Shown here piece by piece: positions 58,343 through 64,000 of a DNA stretch of 64,000 nucleotides. The notes beneath the pieces are model-generated. The model saw nothing but the letters and a program-made list of their open reading frames with translations. It ran no database searches and was not told where the DNA came from. The first letter of the stretch is position 1. Each line of letters begins with the position of its first letter. This DNA is from JBBIPA01 sp963820495. GTDB taxonomy: Bacteria > Chloroflexota > Dehalococcoidia > GIF9 > UBA5629. The translations under genes and the position numbers were made by a program. The stretch spans positions 248,001 to 312,000 of the forward strand of contig CAWGAF010000001.1 in assembly GCA_963820495.1 (NCBI GenBank). The letters run 5' to 3'.

Positions 58343-59535
58343 TTCGAAGCCAATTTCTGGGACTTACTGGACATAATTGTAGAAGTTGGCGTTAATTTGG
58401 CGTTAATTTTTTGAGCTACCCCTGCTGGCAGTACTTCATCTAGTAATGCCATAGCATCCTCTTGCATGCCGTTTATTATATGCGAGTAGACATCCATTGT
58501 AAAAGCGACCGAGCCGTGTCCTAACGCTTCGCTAATTACCTTAGGTTTTGCTCCACGTAGTAGCATGAGACTAGCGAAGGTGTGCCTCAGATCATGGAAG
58601 CGCATACCATTCAGTCCCGCTTGCCTGACTAATCTGCTAAAGGCGTGAGTCAAAACGCATGGATCTATTGGCTTGCCTTGTGCATTGGTAAAGACCATGT
58701 CATCTAAACTAAGCTGTTTACCTAGCTCATGGTACAGCCATTCCCTCTCTGTCCGGTAGTCTCTCAAGAAAAGAGCCAGCTTTGGTGTCATGGCTACACG
58801 GCGGCGACTGTGGCTTGTTTTAGGCTCTTTAAACTGGCATATCCCCCTTCTCTTATAAAGTACCTGGGAGACTGATATCGACAGCATGTCGAGGTCAATA
58901 TCCCGCCATCGTAAGCCAAGCAATTCAGCCTGTCGAAGTCCCGTGCTCACAGCAGTATAGATCACCGGATAGTAAAAGTTATCTTTCGCTGTCTCTAAAA
59001 GGACTTCTACCTCACTAGGGGTTAGGGTGTGCATAGCTTTCTTACGTGGCGATGGTGCATCTACCAGATCAGTGGGGTTACGGCCTAGATAGCCTTGTCT
59101 GACGGCAAACTTTAAGGACTGGGACAACACCCTATGATGATGGTGGACTGTCCGGGCTGATAACCGCTCGCAGGATTTGCCATAAAAGCTCTGAATTGCC
59201 TGGGGGTGAAGGTGCTTCAGTTGAAGTTGACCTAAAGCTGGTACTAAGTGGGTCTCTATAATGGACTGATAGCCGTCAAGCGTCCTTTGAGAGCAGTTAG
59301 TCTTGACATAGCCCTCTAACCAGTTGCGCAAATGCTCTGCTACCGTGAGCCGTCCTGGAGGGGTATAAACGCCTTTGTCAAGGCTAGCTAATAGCTCGGT
59401 TAAGCGTCTCTGTGCGTCACCCTTACGACCTCTTACTGTTTCAAAGTGGCGGCGGCGTTTACCCTCTGGCCCGGTGCCAGCATAGACTTGAATTTGCCAG
59501 GAGCCTTTACCCTTTTGTCGAATGTGACCTCTCAT
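58333..59535 (-). CDS. Phage-type tyrosine integrase ending inside tRNA-Thr
   Basis: A 400-residue integrase. An N-terminal arm-binding domain (HIRQKGKGSWQIQVYAGTGP) and core-binding domain (TVAEHLRNWLEGYVKTNCSQ) precede the catalytic part: Arg in AVSTGLRQAELLGLRWRDID, HDLRHTFASLML, ALGHGSVAFTMDVYSHI with the nucleophile Tyr. Its stop lies in the first ten bases of the tRNA, so the last three residues are encoded by the attachment locus. AAGGAGGC precedes the ATG, which overlaps the upstream gene as ATGA. Confidence 0.92.
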   Translation of the reverse strand: MRGHIRQKGKGSWQIQVYAGTGPEGKRRRHFETVRGRKGDAQRRLTELLASLDKGVYTPPGRLTVAEHLRNWLEGYVKTNCSQRTLDGYQSIIETHLVPALGQLQLKHLHPQAIQSFYGKSCERLSARTVHHHHRVLSQSLKFAVRQGYLGRNPTDLVDAPSPRKKAMHTLTPSEVEVLLETAKDNFYYPVIYTAVSTGLRQAELLGLRWRDIDLDMLSISVSQVLYKRRGICQFKEPKTSHSRRRVAMTPKLALFLRDYRTEREWLYHELGKQLSLDDMVFTNAQGKPIDPCVLTHAFSRLVRQAGLNGMRFHDLRHTFASLMLLRGAKPKVISEALGHGSVAFTMDVYSHIINGMQEDAMALLDEVLPAGVAQKINAKLTPTSTIMSSKSQKLASKPA

Positions 59536-60449
59536 AACGTGCCTCCTTCTTTTCCTTGTGCTTCATTTACATTTTTACGTTCTCTATATTTCTTCTGTTT
59601 GCATGCATCAGAACAGAACTTTTTAGTCCGTCTATACGCATCAATCCAGCCGCCACATATCGGACATTGTATGATTTTAGTTCGACCGCTGATTTCCATT
59701 AGAAACATAACCCCAATAGCTGCCCTCAATGTGTCAATAAATTGAGATATTTCAAGTTTAGCGAAAGGGAGGACCCTTGGACTTATAGTATTCGTTAAAA
59801 AATTACCAGTCTCAATACAGATATAATATAATATTGGCCCTTTTACATCGCCTTTTTGCCATCTTGATAATAGACGCATATTCCCCAGACTAGGACTCAA
59901 TATATCTTTCCAATTGCCCTGAGTATAAATTGAAATACCTTTTTCACTCCATTTAACGATATTTGTAATTCGGTTATCTTCACCACGTATCATATCCCAC
60001 AATTCTACTAATGCAGCTACTTTTGAGATCATTTGCCTCCAAAATTGTACTGATTCCCCTTGCTGCCTAATCTTACCTGTCGATTTGTTTTTTAGAATAT
60101 AGTAGTCCATTTGGGTGCGCATCAATAGACCATATTTGTTAACAAACTTGAGTATTCCATTGTTGTCATTATCCTTTAAAGCCATGAATCTTCGATGAAG
60201 TGCTCCTTCCGATAATAACAAATCGTTGTCTATCAGATCAGCCATTTGGGTTTTTCCGGTACCGTACCGCATATATCTGGTTCCTTTAGGTACGATTATC
60301 GGAATTTCTTTTGCACCAGGATTGCTTGTTAAATCAAAACCATGTATGGCCTCGTCGGTTAGGCTATAACCATCAGTGCAGACCTTACCCTCGAAAACAT
60401 ATAGCCCCAGCTTGACATCACGTAAATATATTTTGTCCTTGTTACGCAT
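59532..60449 (-). CDS. Hypothetical protein with CGNR-like C-terminal zinc finger
   Basis: A 305-residue protein. The C-terminus has a zinc finger of CGNR/ABATE style (CPICGGWIDAYRRTKKFCSD then ACKQKKYRERK). The N-terminal 240 residues are not the usual ABATE domain and are not recognised; they include RYGTGKTQMADLI, which is not a proper Walker A. Coupled to integrase by a four-base overlap. It is transcribed from the operator region shared with the XRE gene and may be a DNA-binding control protein of the element. Confidence 0.6.
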   Translation of the reverse strand: MRNKDKIYLRDVKLGLYVFEGKVCTDGYSLTDEAIHGFDLTSNPGAKEIPIIVPKGTRYMRYGTGKTQMADLIDNDLLLSEGALHRRFMALKDNDNNGILKFVNKYGLLMRTQMDYYILKNKSTGKIRQQGESVQFWRQMISKVAALVELWDMIRGEDNRITNIVKWSEKGISIYTQGNWKDILSPSLGNMRLLSRWQKGDVKGPILYYICIETGNFLTNTISPRVLPFAKLEISQFIDTLRAAIGVMFLMEISGRTKIIQCPICGGWIDAYRRTKKFCSDACKQKKYRERKNVNEAQGKEGGTL

Positions 60450-60452
60450 ATT

Positions 60453-60481
60453 GTTACGATAACTTGTAGTTATAGAGTAAC
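60453..60481. promoter_or_regulatory. Nested palindromic operator between leftward genes and XRE repressor
   Basis: GTTAC (60453-60457) and GTAAC (60477-60481) enclose ATAACT-TGT-AGTTAT (60459-60473), a perfect palindrome. GTTACG is repeated at 60441. Lying 50-75 bases before the XRE gene and just before the divergent gene, this is the expected repressor site controlling integrase versus replication functions. Confidence 0.6.
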
Positions 60482-60529
60482 TTTTATTTTAAACTAGAGT
60501 TAATAATAAGTCAACAAAGGAGGTGAATA

Positions 60530-60748
60530 ATGACAAACAAGATTAGAGAAATAAGAGAACAAATGGGTCTTAACCAAAGACAATTAGCTGAACAAGCTCA
60601 TATTTGTCAATCACTTTTAAGTGATTTTGAGCTAGATAAACGTAAAACCTGGCCCAATATACGGAGAGCTTTAGCTAAGGCACTCAATTGTAGTGAGGAA
60701 CTGTTGTTCCCGGTTTCCCAGAATGGAGGTGACAAAAATGCAGAATAA
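60530..60748 (+). CDS. XRE/Cro-type helix-turn-helix regulator
   Basis: A 72-residue HTH_3 protein: IREIREQMGLNQRQLAEQAH, then ICQSLLSDFELDKRKTWPNI and the closing RALAKALNCSEELLF. The AAAGGAGGTGA site is perfect. It is the likely repressor of the right-hand element, binding the palindrome upstream. Confidence 0.9.
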   Translation: MTNKIREIREQMGLNQRQLAEQAHICQSLLSDFELDKRKTWPNIRRALAKALNCSEELLFPVSQNGGDKNAE

Positions 60749-60947
60749 CGAGGTTAAGGAATCGTTAGTTTATTCGGTTCCTGAAGCGGGACGGCTTTTG
60801 GGCCTATCAAGAGCAACAGCATACGCCTATGCACACCAAAATATTATCCCAACTCTCAGGCTGGGGCGCAGGCTGGTAGTGCCGAAAGTTGCACTTTTGA
60901 AAATGCTCAGTGAGACTGGCAATAAGACTAGAGTCGACCTTAGTTAA
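60738..60947 (+). CDS. Excisionase-like (HTH_17) DNA-binding protein
   Basis: A 69-residue protein. The ATG at 60738 is chosen for the GGAGGTGA site. It has the MerR-like HTH_17 pattern YSVPEAGRLLGLSRATAYAY then IPTLRLGRRLVVPKVAL. Such proteins act as excisionases or control factors for integrases. It overlaps the XRE stop by eleven bases. Confidence 0.85.
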   Translation: MQNNEVKESLVYSVPEAGRLLGLSRATAYAYAHQNIIPTLRLGRRLVVPKVALLKMLSETGNKTRVDLS

Positions 60948-60967
60948 GGTCTTGAATCAAGGGTAGG

Positions 60968-61246
60968 ATGACGGGAATAATGAACACCTTGAGGCTGAAA
61001 GATAAACTCCTAAATTGTGTAGATTATCTTGTTGATTTCTTAGCGCCGGGGTTAGACACCGGAGACGATGCTGTGCCACTCTGTAAAATCAGTTACTCGA
61101 GTCAATCGTCGGATGTTGAGTCCGAAAAATCGAAATCGGAGCCAACAAATTTCATCTTGGACGACGACGTTCCGTATTTCCAAGTGGACTTTGGTGATGG
61201 CCAATACCGCTTTGCTCACCTGATTAAGGCGGTGGTGTTATTATGA
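60968..61246 (+). CDS. Small hypothetical protein
   Basis: A 92-residue acidic protein (start at 60968 or 60980) with a helical first third, a polar Ser/Glu-rich middle (SSQSSDVESEKSKSEP) and a beta-like end (VPYFQVDFGDGQYRFA). It is not recognised. It overlaps the primase start by four bases, so it is coupled to replication. Confidence 0.55.
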   Translation: MTGIMNTLRLKDKLLNCVDYLVDFLAPGLDTGDDAVPLCKISYSSQSSDVESEKSKSEPTNFILDDDVPYFQVDFGDGQYRFAHLIKAVVLL

Positions 61247-63591
61247 ATAGACCCCGAAACTTTGAAGAGATCCTCGCCAAGTTTCCGGATGCCAAGCCAA
61301 ACGGCAAGGGCGGCTATACCGCCTCGTGCCTATTACCAGGGCATAAAACACCTAAGGGACATATCGAATTAACGGATGCCGGAGATAAAGCCCTCATCAC
61401 TTGCCACGGCGGAAAGCATATTTACCAGGACTTTTGCAACGCATGGGGCTATGACACCCTGACCTATTCAAACAACGGTAATGGGTGTCAACACGGCATC
61501 ACTCGTGACAACGAGGCCATTAGACACGAGCAAACACGAGCGTTGACACCTGCGTTGACACCTGTTGTCAACGGTATGACCCTTGCCGAAATAGCAGAAG
61601 TCAAGCACTTAGACATTAACTTCCTAAAGTCACTGGGAATTGGTGACTTTAACTACAATAAACAGCCGGCTATTCGGATACCCCACTATAACGGCCAAGG
61701 GCAAGTGGCGGCAGTTCACATCAGGATAGCACTGAAAGGGAACGACCGCTTCAGGTGGCGAATGGGGGACAAGGCGTCATGGGGGCCTTACGGACTCAAC
61801 CGGCTGCCTCTAATTAAAAAGGCAGGCTGGGTCCTATTCGTGGAAGGTGAATCCGACTGCTGGACTTGTTGGGCACATGACATACCGGCCTTGGGAGCGC
61901 CCGGGAAAGGGATATTTCCTGTATCCTGGGGTGAATATCTGGAGGACCTCGATATTTACATATGGCAGGAGCCGGGTGCCGAGGACTTCACACAGAGGAT
62001 ATATAAGGCGGCTCCACATAGTAAAGTGATAATAGCGCCGGAAAACATAAAAGATATTAGCGAGGCTCACATTCAAGGTGAGAATATTGTCAGTCTACTG
62101 GAGGACTTAAAGGCAAAGGCAATACCAGTTGCCGACTTGGTAAAACAATTAAACAATACTCTACTTACGGAACTTTACCAACAGGCCAGACCTGTCATTG
62201 AGAGCGATGATCCGCTGGCGCTCATAGAAAATGCCATAAGGGCAGCGGGTTATGGTGGCGATACAAAGCCAGCACTAATAACTTATTACTCAGCCACGTC
62301 TCGCTTGTTAGCCATGAGGGAAGGGGCTATGCCGGTACATTTACTGCTGGCCGGGCTAACCTCGGCAGGCAAAAGTTATACCCTGCGGGTCGTAAAAAGA
62401 TTACTACCGCCTGAGGCCTATCACGAAATAGATGCAGGGTCCCCGAGTGTCCTTATTTATGATACCGCTGACCTTCAACATAGGTTGCTTATATTCGGGG
62501 AAGCAGACAGTTTGCCGGCTGGCGAGGACAGTCCTGCAGCAAGCGCTATCCGCGCCCTATTACAAGACCACAGATTGCGTTATCAAGTAACCGTGAGAGA
62601 CGCTGAGACGGGTGATTACATAGTGCGCTGGATTGATAAGCCTGGCCCCACGGTGCTGATAACAACATCTATAAAGCCGCTCGGTGACCAGTTAAATAGT
62701 CGGTTTTTTACTCTGGAATGTTCGGATACTGCCGAGCAAATAGCAGCTGCACTTGGAGCCCAGGCCAAACTGGAACTGAGTGAAACAAATTTAGTTGACG
62801 CGCAAATGGTGGCTTTCCAGGCTTACTTACAACTAAAAGCGCCCTGGAAAGTACGGGTGCCATACGCCAAAGAACTCGCCACCTCTATGGGAAAACTGCA
62901 GGTGGCTCCCCGGATATTGAGAGACTACGCGAGGCTTATGTCATTGATTAAAGTAGTCGCAATATTGCGTCACCACAAACGGCAAACAGACGCCAGCGGG
63001 CGTATTGTTGCCGAACTCGAAGATTACGAAACCATAAGGCTATTGATCGGTGATATGTACATCGAGAGCAGCACAGGGGCGGCCGCTAATATCAGGCAGT
63101 TAGTCGAGGCTGTGCAGGAATTAGAACAGAAAAAAGTTGAAGGCCAAAGCATAACGAATACCACGATAGCAAAGCACTTAGGAATATGGATCAAACAAGT
63201 TACTAGACGTGCTAACAAAGCTATGCGCCAGGGATGGTTAGTCAATCGGGAGCAGCGCAAGTCATACCCTGCAGATTATACGCTTGGCGAACCTATGCCT
63301 CCAGTTGGCGGCTTACCTATATTGACCGTTGACAGGGTTGACACCCTTAAAATGGCTGACAACGGTCATGACAACATTTTTAGCTTCGGAAGCGGCACCG
63401 TTGACACGTTGACGCCTATTACCGAGGGGAAGGCAGATGACCCACCTGTTGACATGCCAGGCTACCCTACTCACCCATGTCCTAATTGTAGTTGCCCTGA
63501 TTACTGGCTGCGTGAGGCTAGCCTGTGGGGAAAAGCTGAATGGCTTTGCTCTCGGTGTCACCCAAAACCAAAAGGAAGGAGTAGCAGATGA
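61243..63591 (+). CDS. Primase-helicase-like replication protein
   Basis: A 782-residue protein. The N-terminus resembles a CHC2-type primase zinc domain (ASCLLPGHKTPKGHIEL, ALITCHGGKH). VLFVEGESDCWTCW...GAPG near 203-225 is a TOPRIM-like core. An ATPase domain follows with Walker A LLLAGLTSAGKS near 370 and IFGEADSLPAGEDSPAAS as the Walker B region. A C-terminal zinc ribbon (HPCPNCSCPDYW, WLCSRCHPK) ends it. This is the replication initiator/primase of phage satellites and integrated plasmids. The coding sequence contains two clusters of GTTGACA motifs. Confidence 0.82.
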   Translation: MNRPRNFEEILAKFPDAKPNGKGGYTASCLLPGHKTPKGHIELTDAGDKALITCHGGKHIYQDFCNAWGYDTLTYSNNGNGCQHGITRDNEAIRHEQTRALTPALTPVVNGMTLAEIAEVKHLDINFLKSLGIGDFNYNKQPAIRIPHYNGQGQVAAVHIRIALKGNDRFRWRMGDKASWGPYGLNRLPLIKKAGWVLFVEGESDCWTCWAHDIPALGAPGKGIFPVSWGEYLEDLDIYIWQEPGAEDFTQRIYKAAPHSKVIIAPENIKDISEAHIQGENIVSLLEDLKAKAIPVADLVKQLNNTLLTELYQQARPVIESDDPLALIENAIRAAGYGGDTKPALITYYSATSRLLAMREGAMPVHLLLAGLTSAGKSYTLRVVKRLLPPEAYHEIDAGSPSVLIYDTADLQHRLLIFGEADSLPAGEDSPAASAIRALLQDHRLRYQVTVRDAETGDYIVRWIDKPGPTVLITTSIKPLGDQLNSRFFTLECSDTAEQIAAALGAQAKLELSETNLVDAQMVAFQAYLQLKAPWKVRVPYAKELATSMGKLQVAPRILRDYARLMSLIKVVAILRHHKRQTDASGRIVAELEDYETIRLLIGDMYIESSTGAAANIRQLVEAVQELEQKKVEGQSITNTTIAKHLGIWIKQVTRRANKAMRQGWLVNREQRKSYPADYTLGEPMPPVGGLPILTVDRVDTLKMADNGHDNIFSFGSGTVDTLTPITEGKADDPPVDMPGYPTHPCPNCSCPDYWLREASLWGKAEWLCSRCHPKPKGRSSR
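61486..61572. repeat. GTTGACA motif cluster 1 (iteron-like)
   Basis: Four copies within 87 bases: GGTGTCAAC-type at about 61484-61492 (inverted), GTTGACACC at 61542-61550 and 61554-61562, and TGTCAAC at 61566-61572 (inverted). They lie inside the primase gene in a part of the protein with low complexity (ALTPALTPVV). Confidence 0.5.
63328..63454. repeat. GTTGACA motif cluster 2 (iteron-like)
   Basis: Five copies in 127 bases near the end of the primase gene: 63328-63334, 63337-63345 (GTTGACACC), 63400-63407, 63408-63416 (GTTGACGCC) and 63448-63454, all in one orientation. Together with cluster 1 they could bind the initiator. Confidence 0.5.
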
Positions 63592-63810
63592 AAGTACAAT
63601 GCCCTAATTGTGGGAAAAATGTGGTGGTCGATGGTTTGGGGTCGTAAACGGCTAAATATATCACTTAAAAACATTTGTGAGTGCCTTAGAAGGCATTGTA
63701 GCGTGGCGGCAGCAGCCCAAGAGCTTGGGTGTAGCCAAAGTTACATATTCGCTGCCCTGAAAGCCAGCGGGTTAAAACTCAAAGATGTAATTGATGGGCA
63801 AATCAAATAA
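63588..63810 (+). pseudogene. Frameshifted zinc/HTH regulatory gene
   Basis: An ATG at 63588 overlaps the primase stop (ATGA) and has AAGGAAGGAG upstream. It reads MKVQCPNCGKNVVVDGLG and stops at once. Removing one G from the run at 63638-63641 joins it to RKRLNISLKNICECLRRHCS and a helix-turn-helix (VAAAAQELGCSQSYIFAALK) ending at 63810. The result would be a 73-residue zinc-knuckle/HTH protein. The lesion is in a G4 run, so a sequencing error is as likely as a true mutation. Confidence 0.65.
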
Positions 63811-63906
63811 TCCAGAAAAAGAATACACGCTGATGCATACTTCTATATGTAGACAAGGATTCCTTTGACATCTATAATAACATTCACCTTTATACATTGA
63901 GAGGCT

Positions 63907-63971
63907 TTGCCTTAAAAGTATGACTTGCCCCAAAAGTAAGCAAGTTGCCTCAAGAGTCATTTTTAAGGCAA
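63907..63971. repeat. Three direct repeats plus an inverted copy, iteron-like
   Basis: TTGCCTTAAAAGT (63907-63919), TTGCCCCAAAAGT (63925-63937) and TTGCCTCAAGAGT (63945-63957) recur at 18-20 base steps, followed by the inverse TTTTAAGGCAA (63961-63971). The last pairs with the first to form a hairpin. They lie in non-coding DNA just after the replication genes. Confidence 0.55.
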
Positions 63972-64000
63972 GGCTAGGGAAAAGGGAGAGAGGGACACTA

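Noticed and set aside
1..64000. CRISPR array or rRNA genes
   Set aside because: No regularly spaced repeat-spacer pattern and no rRNA-like sequence were seen.

Overview
The window looks like DNA from an uncultured strictly anaerobic bacterium with a moderately AT-rich genome. Strong AGGAGG-type ribosome sites precede most genes, one operon has a perfect sigma70 promoter (TTGACA-N17-TATAAT), the binding protein is a lipoprotein, and the tRNA encodes its CCA end. Corrinoid proteins with uroporphyrinogen-decarboxylase-like methyltransferases, NADH-module iron-sulfur flavoproteins and BKACE enzymes would fit Chloroflexota (Dehalococcoidia-like) or a similar lineage. That placement is inference only.

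Region 1 (1-30.8 kb) is a much-rearranged catabolic island. It holds a branched-chain-amino-acid-type ABC transporter (livK, H, M, F at 9.7-14.1 kb; livG stranded at 19.9 kb), a corrinoid protein with two UroD-like methyltransferases, a molybdopterin oxidoreductase, and two NADH-dehydrogenase-like electron-transfer modules. The second module ends in a ferredoxin/GltD-type fusion, and its NuoE gene is dead. Two BKACE genes are apparently identical at the nucleotide level, and an FrdA-like flavoprotein, a PreA-like dehydrogenase, DegV, EthD and a MarR regulator complete the set. Together they suggest import of a small amino-acid-like or methylated substrate, oxidation, demethylation and acetyl-CoA-dependent beta-keto acid cleavage. 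Recombination scars are explicit: a livG/corrinoid chimeric ORF, a livF stub, a frameshifted opine-dehydrogenase-like stub, and truncated molybdopterin and acyl-CoA synthetase genes.

Region 2 (31-58.3 kb) is mobile DNA: an intact IS1595-type element with its 8-bp target duplication, an IS110-type transposase, and several tyrosine recombinases. Between them is a long leftward operon (45.1 to 34.9 kb) encoding a ubiquitin-like conjugation set: an E2-like protein with its catalytic Cys and a JAMM protease fused to an E1/ThiF enzyme. Small Cys-rich or membrane proteins, a HerA-like ATPase with a nuclease-like tail, an SPL-like radical SAM protein, a DUF1848 protein and a DUF932-like protein accompany them. 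To its right (48-57 kb) is a module of archaeal character: an Orc1/Cdc6-like initiator, an archaeal-type integrase, a second HerA-nuclease protein, and several unknown Cys-rich proteins. Three of its first-in-operon genes have TATA-like boxes centred about 26 nt before a start codon that lacks a ribosome site.

Region 3 (58.3-64 kb) is a second integrated element that abuts the 5' end of a tRNA-Thr(CGT) gene. It carries a phage-type integrase whose stop codon lies inside the tRNA, a CGNR-like zinc protein, an XRE repressor with a palindromic operator, an excisionase-like protein, a primase-helicase with GTTGACA motif clusters, a frameshifted HTH gene and iteron-like repeats. The tRNA therefore has a recombinase gene on each side. 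No CRISPR array or rRNA was seen.
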